NCBI GenBank assembly: GCA_003674045.1
Contig: PENC01000003.1
Location: 248,001-312,000 of the forward strand
From: Streptomyces griseocarneus
GTDB lineage: Bacteria; Actinomycetota; Actinomycetes; Streptomycetales; Streptomycetaceae
Direction: 5' to 3'
Length of the DNA: 64,000 nucleotides
The translations under genes and the position numbers were made by a program. The notes under the pieces are model-generated. The model worked only from the letters and a program-made list of their open reading frames with translations. It searched no databases and had not been told where the DNA came from. How positions within the stretch are numbered: the first letter of the stretch is position 1; each line of letters begins with the position of its first letter. Shown here piece after piece: positions 25,161 to 34,801 of the stretch.

Positions 25161-26297
25161 GTGAAGTCCACCCGGAAGGTCTGGGCCACAGCCGTCGCTC
25201 TCGGTGTGCTCGCCGCGAGCGGAGCCACCGTCGCCGCCGCCACCCCCACCGCTCACCGCGCGGCGCAGGGCGCGAGCGAGGACGAGCAGCTGCAGAAGCT
25301 CTACAAGGAGGCCGTGGCCGAGGGCGGCCGCCTCGTCGTCTACGCGGGCGGCGACAAGCCGGGCCAGGCCGACTACCTCAAGAACGCGTTCGTCAAGCAG
25401 TTCCCCAAGATGAAGGTCGACACCGTCGTCGACTTCAGCAAGAACCACGACGCGCGCCTCGACAACCAGATAGCCGAGCACAAGGTCGTGGCCGACGTGG
25501 TCCACCTCCAGACCCTCGACGACTTCCCGCGCTGGAAGAAGGAAGGGGCGCTCGAGCAGTACAAGCCGGTCGGCTGGAACAAGGTCTACGACCAGATCAA
25601 GGACAAGGACGGCTACTACACGGGCCTGTTCTTCATCGGCTTCGCCAACGTCACCGCGACGACGCTCGGCGACAACGCTCCCGTCGAGGCCCAGGACTTC
25701 CTCAAGCCCGAGTACAAGAACAAGCTCGTCTTCACCTACCCCAACGACGACGACGCCGTTCTCTATTACTTCAAGCAGCTCACCGACAAGTACGGCTTCG
25801 ACTACCTGAAGAAGCTGCGCGCCCAGAACCCCAAGTTCGTGCGCGGCACCGCCGACGCCTCCGCCCAGGTCGGCAAGGACGGCTACGTGGCGAACTTCGG
25901 CAGCTCGGGCAGCTCCAGCGGCCTGTCGAAGACCAGCATCCCCGAGAAGTCGCCCTGGGTCGCGTGGCCGCAGACCGGCGCCATCCTCAAGGACGCCCCG
26001 CACAAGGCCGCCGCCAAGCTCTACATGAGCTGGATCCTGTCGAAGCAGTACCAGCAGACGTCCTACGGCTGGAGCGCCCGCACCGACGTCGCCGCCCCGG
26101 CCGGCCGCAAGGGCATCTTCGACTACCGGAACATGAACCCGCTGGGCCTCGGGAAGTTCATGGGCGACAGGGCCGCCCTGGACCGCTACAAGGCACGCAT
26201 CAACCTCTACGTCGGTGACGTCAAGGGCGTGGACCCGGCCGACCCCGAGGGCAAGCTCGGCCTGTACCCGGTCGACCAGAACGGCACGCAGGGATAG
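25161..26297 (+). CDS. Extracellular substrate-binding protein, ABC-type (family 1-like)
   Basis: A 378-residue exported binding protein. Residues 1-27 are a signal peptide (KSTRK, then VWATAVALGVLAASGATVAA) with Ala-type cleavage and no lipobox Cys. The mature protein has the bilobal fold signature of iron/small-molecule binding proteins of the FbpA/IdiA type: GRLVVYAGGDKPGQADYLKNAFVKQFP, then the hinge KNKLVFTYPNDDDAVLYYFK and a C-terminal YMSWILSKQYQQ. No permease or ATPase is adjacent, so it is an orphan, and the exporter genes upstream do not provide one. GTG at 25161 has AAGGAG at 25149-25154. The ligand is unclear; ferric iron is possible, but the usual Tyr-Tyr pair cannot be verified. 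Confidence 0.75.
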   Translation: MKSTRKVWATAVALGVLAASGATVAAATPTAHRAAQGASEDEQLQKLYKEAVAEGGRLVVYAGGDKPGQADYLKNAFVKQFPKMKVDTVVDFSKNHDARLDNQIAEHKVVADVVHLQTLDDFPRWKKEGALEQYKPVGWNKVYDQIKDKDGYYTGLFFIGFANVTATTLGDNAPVEAQDFLKPEYKNKLVFTYPNDDDAVLYYFKQLTDKYGFDYLKKLRAQNPKFVRGTADASAQVGKDGYVANFGSSGSSSGLSKTSIPEKSPWVAWPQTGAILKDAPHKAAAKLYMSWILSKQYQQTSYGWSARTDVAAPAGRKGIFDYRNMNPLGLGKFMGDRAALDRYKARINLYVGDVKGVDPADPEGKLGLYPVDQNGTQG

Positions 26298-26340
26298 CCG
26301 CTTCGCGGCGGGCCGACCGTGCCGCCGAGGGCCGTCGCCG

Positions 26341-27561
26341 TCACCGGCGGCGGCCCTGTACGGCCACCCCCGCGCAGGTGAGCCCGGCCAGCACCGCACC
26401 GGCGCCCATCAGCCACGCCGCGCCGAACGTCCCCGACAGCAGCGTGACCACGTACGGCGCGAACATGCCCGCATAGGCCGCCGCCCAGAACAGCGCCGTC
26501 ACACGCGCGAGCCGTTCCGGCGGTGCGATCGCGGCCACCTCCGTCAGCCCGAAGGACAACAGCAGGCCGTAGCCCGCGCCGAGCACGGCCGCCGTGCCGA
26601 GGGCGAGCACCGGCTCCCTGCCCGTGACCACCACGGCGGCGAGGACGAAACCGGCCACGACGACGGCCGGCCCGGTGGCCGCGGCGGCGAGCCGGTGGCG
26701 GGCGGACAGACGCCGGGCCAGCGGCTGCACCAGCAGACCCGCGCCGGGCACGACGGCGGTGGCGATCCCCGCGTAGACCGTGCGCCAGCCGGACACCCCG
26801 TCCACCAGACCAGGCAGCGTGACGAACCCGACCGTCGGTGCGGCGAACACCCAGGGCGCGAGCGGCAGTACGGCACGGCGGAAACGCGCCCGGTCGTAAC
26901 CGGCGGAGGGCGCGCCGGCCGCGGACGCCGGGCGGCCGGCCGTCTCCGGCGCCCCGTACGCCGCGGCCCACGCCCCGCCCGCGAGCAGCAGGTGCGGCAC
27001 ATACGCGAGCACCGTCGGATGCGGAGCCCACTGGGCGATCAGCGCCGAGACCAGCCCGCCGGAGGCGAAACCGGCGGAGACGAACAGCCCCGCCCGGCGG
27101 GCCGCGGTACCGGGCGCCGCGTCAGGGACGAACGGAGGACTCGACAGCTCCTTGACCCAGGCGCTGCCCGCCGCCAGCAGGGCCCCCGCACCGAGCCCGG
27201 TCAGCAGGCGGCCGGGCAGCAGCCACCACGTGGCCATCGTCCCCGCCATCAGCACGACCGTCGAGACGAGGTTGACGACCAGTGCCGTCAGTGCGACCCG
27301 GCGCCTGCCCAGCCGGTCGGCCAGCGGCCCGCCCGCCAGCAGCCCGGGGATCAGGCCGAGGACGTACACCGCGACCAGCCCGGTGGCCGCGGACTCGGTC
27401 AGCCCCAGCTCGGAGCGGTAGACGCCGAGCAGGGACGAGAACTGATTGGCGCTCCAGCCCGAGGCCGTCATCATCCAGGCCGCCCGCAGCCCGGGCCGCC
27501 GGGACACGGACCGGCCGGGCGCGGTCGGTGGTGCGGTGCGTGACGTGGTGCTTGTGGTCAT
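26341..27561 (-). CDS. MFS transporter
   Basis: A 406-residue, roughly 12-helix major facilitator. The loop 2-3 signature is GGPLADRLGRRRVAL, and an acidic/hydrophobic repeat occurs in the second half (LARRLSARHRLAAAATG). Soluble segments are short. It is divergent from the LysR gene at 27663, with a perfect 23-bp palindrome between them, so the LysR protein very likely controls it. Drug or metabolite efflux is the most common role of such pairs. ATG at 27561 is the first start after the palindrome on this strand; the frame is open to 27732. Confidence 0.82.
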   Translation of the reverse strand: MTTSTTSRTAPPTAPGRSVSRRPGLRAAWMMTASGWSANQFSSLLGVYRSELGLTESAATGLVAVYVLGLIPGLLAGGPLADRLGRRRVALTALVVNLVSTVVLMAGTMATWWLLPGRLLTGLGAGALLAAGSAWVKELSSPPFVPDAAPGTAARRAGLFVSAGFASGGLVSALIAQWAPHPTVLAYVPHLLLAGGAWAAAYGAPETAGRPASAAGAPSAGYDRARFRRAVLPLAPWVFAAPTVGFVTLPGLVDGVSGWRTVYAGIATAVVPGAGLLVQPLARRLSARHRLAAAATGPAVVVAGFVLAAVVVTGREPVLALGTAAVLGAGYGLLLSFGLTEVAAIAPPERLARVTALFWAAAYAGMFAPYVVTLLSGTFGAAWLMGAGAVLAGLTCAGVAVQGRRR

Positions 27562-27600
27562 GGCGGCAGTTGTACGGACCGGCGGGCCGCGCGGACCAGC

Positions 27601-27623
27601 GGCGTTCACGAATCGTGAACGCC
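27601..27623. promoter_or_regulatory. Perfect 23-bp palindrome between MFS and LysR genes
   Basis: GGCGTTCACGA (27601-27611), a central A and TCGTGAACGCC (27613-27623) form a perfect dyad, with the T-N11-A spacing typical of LysR boxes inside it. It lies 40 bp from both start codons, suited to regulating both genes. Confidence 0.75.
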
Positions 27624-27662
27624 CGTTCGGGACGGGTGCGGGGTCCGCGTACGCTGGCCGGC

Positions 27663-28595
27663 ATGGACCTCCGGCTGCTCTCCTCCTTCCTGGCCGTGGC
27701 CGAGGAGGGCCACTTCGGCCGGGCCGCCGCACGGCTCTTCCTGTCCCCGCCCGCGGTCACCGGACACATCCGCCGGCTGGAGACCGACCTGGGCACCCGG
27801 CTGCTCCACCGCACACCGGTCTCCCTCACCCCCGCCGGGGAACGGCTGGCCGTCCACGCGCGGGCCCTGCTCGCCGCCGCGAACGCCGCGCTCGACGACG
27901 TGGCCGAGGCCGCGGAGGCCCCGGCGTCCCGGCCCGTCCCGCGCCCGCTGCGCGTCGGCATCATGGGCCACGGCTCGGCCGAACTGACCCCGGCCGCCAT
28001 CAACGCCTACCGCCGCGCCCGCCCGGAGGTCCCGGTCGAGACGCGGCAGCTCGACTACACCGAGCACGTCAGCGCCCTGCTCGGGGACCGCGTGGACGTG
28101 GCGTTCATCCGCCCCGCCCCCGACGACGGACGCGTCGTCTGCGACGTCCTGACCACCGAACGGCGCATCGTCGCCGTCCCGGAGACCTTCCCGCTCGCCG
28201 ACGCCCGCGACACCGGCGCCCACCTGGCGGACGTCGCCGACCTGCCGTACTTCCGCCTGCCGGGCCACACACCCCGCGTCTTCACCGACTACCTCTACTT
28301 CGGCGGCGACGCCCCGCGCCGCAGCAGGCACACCGCGCTCACCCCGCAAGAGGTGCTCACCGCCGTGGTCACCGGCCACGCGGCGGGCAGCGGCCTGGAG
28401 TCCTTCGCGCGCTACTACTCCTGGCCGGGCGCCGTCTTCGTGCCGGTCCTCGACGCCCCCTGGGAGAGCAGCTACCTGGCCGTCCGCGCGGACGACACCA
28501 ACCCCGAGGTCAAAATCTTCCGAGCCCTGGCCCGGGCCTTGTCGGAGGACCGCGGGCGCTTCCGGAGGAGCGGCATTGTCAGTGGTGCTCCGTAG
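27663..28595 (+). CDS. LysR-family transcriptional regulator
   Basis: A 310-residue LysR-type regulator. The winged HTH covers residues 1-60 (LLSSFLAVAEEGHFGRAAARL, then TGHIRRLETDLGTRLLHRTP). The effector domain is a two-lobed periplasmic-binding-like fold with LRVGIMGHG, QLDYTEHVSALLGDRVDVAFIRP and a C-terminal PVLDAPWESSYLAVR segment. It is transcribed away from the MFS gene and shares the 23-bp palindrome. ATG at 27663 gives the canonical MDLRLL start. The co-inducer is unknown. Confidence 0.9.
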   Translation: MDLRLLSSFLAVAEEGHFGRAAARLFLSPPAVTGHIRRLETDLGTRLLHRTPVSLTPAGERLAVHARALLAAANAALDDVAEAAEAPASRPVPRPLRVGIMGHGSAELTPAAINAYRRARPEVPVETRQLDYTEHVSALLGDRVDVAFIRPAPDDGRVVCDVLTTERRIVAVPETFPLADARDTGAHLADVADLPYFRLPGHTPRVFTDYLYFGGDAPRRSRHTALTPQEVLTAVVTGHAAGSGLESFARYYSWPGAVFVPVLDAPWESSYLAVRADDTNPEVKIFRALARALSEDRGRFRRSGIVSGAP

Positions 28596-28661
28596 GCTGC
28601 CGTGTATGACTCGTTCATGGATGCGGCTGCGAGAACGGATCTCTTCCGCCAGGGGGGAAGC

Positions 28662-29036
28662 ATGAGCGTGCGCAGGCCTGTTGACGGCGAGGTGGCTGTC
28701 GACTACGGACAGATCTATGTGGTGAGCGGCGACCCTGCCTGGTCCGACCTGGGCCTCGCGGAAGCGTTCGCCGGTCAGACGGCGGGCCTGTGCGGGGCGG
28801 CGATACCGGGCACGCTGTGGCTGACGACCGGGCTGCACACGGGTGACGTCGGCTTCACCGTCGAGGTGCACGACGAGGCACCGTCGCTGGATCGCTACCT
28901 CCTGCAGTTCTGGCCCGCCCCGCCCGAGCCGGACCGCGTACTCAAGCAGACCGCTTCGACCGCCGCGTACTGGCACGGCTTCGCGCGTGACCAGTCACCG
29001 CCTCCCACGCCTGAAGAGCACACCGTGGGCGTCTGA
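28662..29036 (+). CDS. Conserved-looking protein of unknown function
   Basis: A 124-residue soluble protein that I do not recognise. Its composition is acidic and beta-rich (VAVDYGQIYVVSGD, GTLWLTTGLHTGDVGFTVEVHDEAP). ATG at 28662 has AGGGGGG 4 nt upstream; ATG codons at 28602 and 28617 in the same frame lack that. The high G/C at third positions supports real coding. It lies after the LysR gene and ends 54 bp from the convergent monooxygenase. No signal peptide or membrane segment is seen. Confidence 0.6.
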   Translation: MSVRRPVDGEVAVDYGQIYVVSGDPAWSDLGLAEAFAGQTAGLCGAAIPGTLWLTTGLHTGDVGFTVEVHDEAPSLDRYLLQFWPAPPEPDRVLKQTASTAAYWHGFARDQSPPPTPEEHTVGV

Positions 29037-29089
29037 AGGGCTGCACAGGTGAGACGGTTGCCTCGCCCTCCCGGGGCGCGTCCGCGTGC

Positions 29090-30601
<1,512 letters not shown>

Positions 30602-30616
30602 CTATAAGTTAAGAGT

Positions 30617-30652
30617 GGCAAGGAGCGGTGGAGCTCCTTGCCTTTGTTGTTT
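30617..30652 (+). terminator. Intrinsic terminator in the leader between RAE and the DJ-1/PfpI gene
   Basis: GGCAAGGAGC (30617-30626) pairs with GCTCCTTGCC (30633-30642) and is followed directly by TTTGTTGTTT on the plus strand. This is a textbook rho-independent terminator, but no gene ends before it on the plus strand. It should end a short RNA started near the RAE, or attenuate the gene at 30746. Confidence 0.75.
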
Positions 30653-30745
30653 CCGCCGGGGGAAGCCCGATTCACGCGGCCGGGAACTGGCCCACCCCTC
30701 CGTACGACTCCCTTGAAGTCGCATTTCACGAGAGGGAGTTGTGCC

Positions 30746-31513
30746 ATGAGAACCACTCGCCGCGCCGTGCTGGGCGCCGCCGCTGCCGGTGCCCTGGGTA
30801 TCGGCTTCGGGACCACTGCCCCCGCGCGGGCCTCGGAGAAGGGCCTTCGGCCGGAGGAGGGCCTTCAGCCGGAGAAGGGCATTCAGGTCGCCGTCCTGCT
30901 GTACGACGGCTTCACCGCGCTGGACGCGGTCGGACCCTACGAGACCCTGTGCCGTCTGCCCGGTGTCCGTGTCTTCACCGTGGCCCGCCGGACGGGTCCC
31001 GTCCGCACCGACACCGGTCAGCTCGCCCTCGCCGCCGAGCGCTCCCTGTCCGATGTCCGCCGTGCCGATGTCCTCGTCGTCCCCGGTGGCGGCAACCGCG
31101 GCATCATCGCCGCCATGGACGACGCGGCCCTCCTGGACTGGATACGCCGCCTTCACCAGCACACGACCTGGACCACGTCCGTGTGCACGGGCTCGCTCCT
31201 CCTCGCCTCCGCCGGTCTCCTCAAAGGTCTCCCGGCCACGACGTACTGGGCCTCACGGCCGTACCTGGAGAAACTCGGGGCCGTCATGGCCCCCGGGCGG
31301 TTCGTCGAGACCGGGAAGATCATCACGGCCGCGGGCGTCTCCGCGGGCCTGGACATGGGGCTGCATCTGGCCGCTCGCCTCTCCGACGAGGCCACCGCGC
31401 GGGCGATGCAGCTCGCCATCGAGTACGACCCCCACCCCCCGTTCGACTCCGGCAGCCCGGAGAAGGCCGACGAGGCGACGCGACGGCTCGCGCTGAAGCT
31501 GGTCGAGGGATGA
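30746..31513 (+). CDS. Exported DJ-1/PfpI-family protein (isonitrile hydratase-like)
   Basis: A 255-residue glutamine-amidotransferase-fold protein. Residues 1-30 are a Tat-like signal (RTTRRAVLGAAAAGALGIG). A short repetitive linker follows, built from three 18-bp units in the DNA at 30836-30886 (E-K/E-G-L/I-R/Q-P). The DJ-1/PfpI domain begins at IQVAVLLYDGFTALDAVGPYE, with the nucleophile elbow Cys147 in TTSVCTGSLLLASAG. The VGPYETLCRLPG and VCTGS patterns fit the isonitrile hydratase-like subgroup. ATG at 30746 has GAGGGAG upstream. Its TGA overlaps the ATG of a 46-codon ORF. Export of this family is unusual, and the substrate is unknown. Confidence 0.78.
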   Translation: MRTTRRAVLGAAAAGALGIGFGTTAPARASEKGLRPEEGLQPEKGIQVAVLLYDGFTALDAVGPYETLCRLPGVRVFTVARRTGPVRTDTGQLALAAERSLSDVRRADVLVVPGGGNRGIIAAMDDAALLDWIRRLHQHTTWTTSVCTGSLLLASAGLLKGLPATTYWASRPYLEKLGAVMAPGRFVETGKIITAAGVSAGLDMGLHLAARLSDEATARAMQLAIEYDPHPPFDSGSPEKADEATRRLALKLVEG

Positions 31514-31650
31514 AGGAAGGGAGGAGGGTTCGGGGCAGCGAGCGCATCGCGGCGTGGTACGCCGTGGGGGACATCCCCAAGGACGATCCGACCGGCGGTG
31601 CGACTCTCTGCATCGCGAACACCGCCCCGACGTTCGCCTCCTGCGTCTGA
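31510..31650 (+). CDS. Small ORF with Thr/Cys-rich C-terminus, coupled to the DJ-1/PfpI gene
   Basis: A 46-residue ORF whose ATG overlaps the upstream TGA (ATGA). Forty of 45 codons end in G or C, right up to the stop, supporting coding. The N-terminus is basic (MKEGRRVRGSER), and the tail GGATLCIANTAPTFASCV contains Thr, Ser and two Cys, including the spacing T-x2-T-x3-C seen in labionin-type rings. No modifying enzyme is adjacent; the nearest is the LanL-like gene 10 kb upstream. It could be a ribosomally made peptide precursor, a small regulatory protein or a chance extension. I do not recognise it. Confidence 0.4.
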   Translation: MKEGRRVRGSERIAAWYAVGDIPKDDPTGGATLCIANTAPTFASCV

Positions 31651-31652
31651 TC

Positions 31653-31688
31653 GCCCCCGCCCCCGCCCCCGCCCCCGCCCCTGCCCCC
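31653..31688. repeat. Hexanucleotide GCCCCC tandem repeat
   Basis: Six consecutive GCCCCC units, the fifth being GCCCCT, follow the small ORF. The minus strand therefore carries six runs of four or five G, which could form a G-quadruplex. It lies in the 164-bp gap before the GNAT gene, which otherwise shows no structure I can name. Confidence 0.75.
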
Positions 31689-31814
31689 GCTCCGGCCGCG
31701 CCCGCGGCCGGGGCCGGGGCGCCGGTGTCCTGGGCCCAACTCCCGCCGTCCGGCGCCTGTTGGCCGCGGGCGGACCGGACCCCACCCCGAGGCCCAAGAT
31801 CATCGGGGTGCAGA

Positions 31815-32420
31815 ATGACCCGTATGTCGATGACCAATACACCTAAGACGGCGACGATCGACGACGCTCCGCTGATCAGCCGCACCCTGGCCCGTGCCTT
31901 CGACGACGACCCGATGATGCGCTGGTTCTTCCCCGAGGACGCCACGCGCGAGGCGGGGCTGGGCCGCTACTTCGCCACGATCTTCACCCGGCAGTACGTC
32001 CGTCACGCCGTGTGCGAGCGCACCGACGCTGCGGCGGCCTTCTGGGCACCGCCGGAGGCGCAGGCCAAGGCCGTCCCCGACGCGGAGACTATCCAGGAGC
32101 TCCAGGACATCCTCGGCGACCGGGCCGCCCTGTTCCGGGACGCCGTCGAGACGGCCGCCGAGCACACGCCCCACGAGCCGCACTGGTCCCTGGCGGTGAT
32201 CGGCGCCGATCCGGCCGCCCGCGCCCGGGGACACGGCGCCGCGCTGCTCCGCTCGGGCCTCGCCAAAGCTGACGCGGCGGGCCTGCCCATCTACCTGGAG
32301 TCCTCCAAGAAGTCGAACCTGCCCTTCTACGAGCACTTCGGCTTCACCGTGCGCGAGGAGCTGGCACTGCCGCAGGACGGGCCGACGCTGTGGTCGATGT
32401 GGCGCGACCCGCAGGCCTAG
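31815..32420 (+). CDS. GNAT-family N-acetyltransferase
   Basis: A 201-residue acetyltransferase of the GNAT fold, of the type annotated as puromycin N-acetyltransferase-like. Conserved parts are DDDPMMRWFFPED near the N-terminus, HWSLAVIGADPAARARGHGAALL (beta-4 and the acetyl-CoA loop R-x-x-G-x-G/A), and LESSKKSNLPFYEHFGFTV (motif B with the Tyr proton donor). ATG codons at 31815, 31824 and 31830 are all in frame; the first has GGGGTG upstream. The stop codon is immediately followed by the left end of an IS remnant, so the original 3' end may have been changed by the insertion. Substrate unknown. Confidence 0.8.
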   Translation: MTRMSMTNTPKTATIDDAPLISRTLARAFDDDPMMRWFFPEDATREAGLGRYFATIFTRQYVRHAVCERTDAAAAFWAPPEAQAKAVPDAETIQELQDILGDRAALFRDAVETAAEHTPHEPHWSLAVIGADPAARARGHGAALLRSGLAKADAAGLPIYLESSKKSNLPFYEHFGFTVREELALPQDGPTLWSMWRDPQA

Positions 32421-33300
32421 GGCCTGTCTGATGGGTCGGTGACGAACCGAGACGAGAACTCGTTCCCAGGCATGTGGGACGGGGAGATCTCAGTGACGCG
32501 GAGTGGGCCGGGCTGAAGCCGTACTTGCCAGGAAACATCGGGCGGGGCGGGCGTTGGAAGTGTCACCGCAGGATGACCAACGGGATTCTGTTCCGGTTGC
32601 GGACCGGTATCCCGTGGCACGATCTGCCATCCCGGTTTGGTAAGTGGCAGCCGATGCCGATGCGCAGGGGCGAATCGACTGGTCAGTGGCGAGCGCGGAC
32701 TCGACGATCTGTAGGGCCCACCAACACGCTGCGGGTGCCCGTCACCGGGCCCGACGGTACCGGGCAGACGAGCCCGGCCAGCCCACCACCGGGACGATGA
32801 AGGTCTTGGCCGCTCCCGTGGCGGGCTCACCACAAAGATCCACGTGGTGGGTGAGGGCGGCCTGCGGCCCCTGGCCCTGCTGATCACACCCGGGCAATGG
32901 GGCGACGCGCCTCAGATGATTCCGGTCCTGGAGCGCATCCGCGTCCTGCGGCCGAAAGGCGGGCAGCCGCGCACCCGCCCGGACCACCTCAGCGGCGATC
33001 GTGCCTACAGCTCTCGGCGCAACCGCCGCTACCTGCGCCGCCGACAGATCGAGCACACCATCCCTGAGCCGAGGAATCAGCAGGCCAATCGCTTGCGCCG
33101 TGGAAGCCGAGGCGGCCGGCCTACCAGCTTTGAGAAGGCCCGCTACGTTCGCAGGAACGAAGTGGAGCGGCTGATCGGGAAGTTGAAGATCAACCGGGCG
33201 GTTGCCACGAGGTTCGACAAGCGGGCCTATGTCTTCTACGGCACTGTGACCGTTGCGGCCATACGCCTGTGGCTTCGTGCATGACCCGTCAGACGGAACC
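32421..33300 (+). mobile_element. Decayed IS5-family insertion sequence
   Basis: About 880 bp bounded by imperfect terminal inverted repeats: GTCTGATGGGTC (32426-32437) and GACCCGTCAGAC (33283-33294), 11 of 12 matching. Inside is an IS5-type transposase in three frames, so the element cannot transpose by itself. The left end touches the stop codon of the GNAT gene. A target duplication cannot be assigned with confidence. Confidence 0.8.
32474..33284 (+). pseudogene. IS5-family transposase pseudogene
   Basis: Three reading-frame segments together resemble an IS5-family DDE transposase. The first (32474 to about 32655) has the N-terminal DLSDAEWAGLKPYLPG and ILFRLRTGIPWHDLP. The second (about 32655-32850) has RIDWSVASADSTICRAHQHAAGAR with the first catalytic Asp. 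The third (32844-33284) has LSGDRAYSSRRNR (second Asp), RRNEVERLIGKLK (catalytic Glu) and a C-terminal FDKRAYVFYGTVTVAAIRLWL. About 25 codons that normally follow GKWQ are missing, and there are two frame changes. It is therefore inactive. Confidence 0.85.
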
Positions 33301-33352
33301 CAACCGGTCCCTGATCTGCCTCCGCGGGTGCCCGGAGAGGCAGGCCCGCCGC

Positions 33353-34606
33353 TTACGGGGTGATGATCACCTGGTACCACTCACTGTCGACGATGCGGTC
33401 GGCCTGCACCGCCCGTCCCAGCTCGCCACCCGCACGGGTGTTGTCGTCCTTGTCGACATGGGCCCGGATACAGGGCGCGTTGGGCGGGGTTCCCCGATCG
33501 ACGGTGACGCCTGAGATGTCCCATACGCCACCGACCTGGCGTGGGGTGATGTCGATGCACTGGGTACCAGGGTTTCCGCCCTGAAAGGACCTGGCGAACG
33601 GGTATTCGTCGCAGGAATCGTTGGGGACACCGGTAGCTCCGCGCGGGAAGGCATCCGGGGCACGGTCGCAGGTCAGGGCGCGCCTCTTGTCGGCGTCCGG
33701 GTCGAGAGGGTCGATGTACCGTGACAGAGGGTGGTCGGCGTCGCCGAATTTTCCTGTGAGTTTCTTCTGTGCCCATTCGTAGGCGACGGCTGCTCCGTGG
33801 TATTTCGCCCTGGAGAACGTCACGTTGGGCATGTGTCCCATGACAATGCAGCCGGGGATGGGGTTTTTGTCGCCGATCGTGGCGTCACAGCGCACGGTGG
33901 GGCCGTCGAAGACCGTGCTGTCGTAGCCGGGGACTCCGGTGGCGCCGAGGGCGGCGCCGTCCAGGGTGTAGGTGATGTTGATGTGGGAGATGTCTGTCTT
34001 GGCGGCGACCGTGGATCTGTATGTGATGGTGCCCTGTACGAGGTCACCGCTTGCGTCCAGGACCACGTGTGCGCCACTCCATGCTGGCGCCACTACGCTG
34101 CACATGCCGCTGCACGAGGCATTCACCGCCAGATCGACTCCGTCCACTCCGTGGTCCATGTCGATGGGAATGCCGACGATGCTCTCTGTCCATTCCCCTG
34201 AGTAGGAGTCGAGGCCGCCGGCGGCCCAGACCAGGATGTGGGCTTCGCCGATCTGTTTGTCCTTGTTGTTGAGGAGCACGTATCTGACGGGCATGCGGGT
34301 GCAGTAGGCGTGCCGGTTGGAAACGACACGGTCCGTTCCCTTGTCCTTGCAGAGCGTGAGTGCGTCCTTGGGGTCGACGGGCGCGAAGGACGGTCCGCTG
34401 AGATCGGCACGGGGGTCCGCCTCGACGCAGGTCCACGCCGCACCCTGGGCGCGTGCCACGGACCCAGGGGCAGCGGGCGTGCAGTGACCCTTGGGATGCG
34501 CCCGGCCGAATGGAGAAGCGGTGGCAGGTGAGGTGCCCAGAGTCGAGAGCACTGCGGTGAGGGCGAGCGAGGTTATCGCCGCCAGGGCGCGTCTGACGTG
34601 GTTCAC
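33353..34606 (-). CDS. Secreted NucA/NucB-type deoxyribonuclease
   Basis: A 417-residue exported protein. Residues 1-33 form a signal peptide (MNHVRRALAAITSLALTAVLS, Ala-x-Ala). The C-terminal third carries the NucA/NucB nuclease signature SCDEYPFARSFQGG (about residue 330), the Asp-Glu pair of the metal-dependent DNase family, flanked by LTCDRAPDAFPRG and QCIDITPRQ. The long middle region is beta-rich with several Cys pairs and is not recognised. GTG at 34606 follows GAAGGGG; the open frame extends to 34693. It is divergent from a second secreted protein, with AATTGGCCAATT between them. An extracellular DNA-degrading role in nutrient recycling or competition is likely. Confidence 0.75.
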   Translation of the reverse strand: MNHVRRALAAITSLALTAVLSTLGTSPATASPFGRAHPKGHCTPAAPGSVARAQGAAWTCVEADPRADLSGPSFAPVDPKDALTLCKDKGTDRVVSNRHAYCTRMPVRYVLLNNKDKQIGEAHILVWAAGGLDSYSGEWTESIVGIPIDMDHGVDGVDLAVNASCSGMCSVVAPAWSGAHVVLDASGDLVQGTITYRSTVAAKTDISHINITYTLDGAALGATGVPGYDSTVFDGPTVRCDATIGDKNPIPGCIVMGHMPNVTFSRAKYHGAAVAYEWAQKKLTGKFGDADHPLSRYIDPLDPDADKRRALTCDRAPDAFPRGATGVPNDSCDEYPFARSFQGGNPGTQCIDITPRQVGGVWDISGVTVDRGTPPNAPCIRAHVDKDDNTRAGGELGRAVQADRIVDSEWYQVIITP

Positions 34607-34709
34607 AAGGTGGCCCCTTCCGTCGGTGGCCCCGGGGCGGGCACACCGAAGGTATGGAACCGGGCAACTCCCGTTCATGCCAACCGAGAACACGACAGTT
34701 CTTGATCTT

Positions 34710-34721
34710 AATTGGCCAATT
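34710..34721. promoter_or_regulatory. Palindrome in the divergent DNase/secreted-protein promoter
   Basis: AATTGGCCAATT is a perfect 12-bp palindrome within an AT-rich stretch (34695-34725). It lies in the 195-bp region between two divergent genes for secreted proteins. It is a plausible shared operator; nothing identifies the regulator. Confidence 0.4.
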
Positions 34722-34801
34722 GCGGTATGGCTCTGCCGCCCCCGGCGGCGCTAGTTTCCCTCACACTCACCTCACAGACCACACATAGGGGGAAAGCAGC
34801 G

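Noticed and set aside
31653..31688. GCCCCC repeats as a CRISPR-like array
   Set aside because: Simple hexanucleotide tandem repeat without spacers; no cas genes and no other repeat-spacer array in the window.
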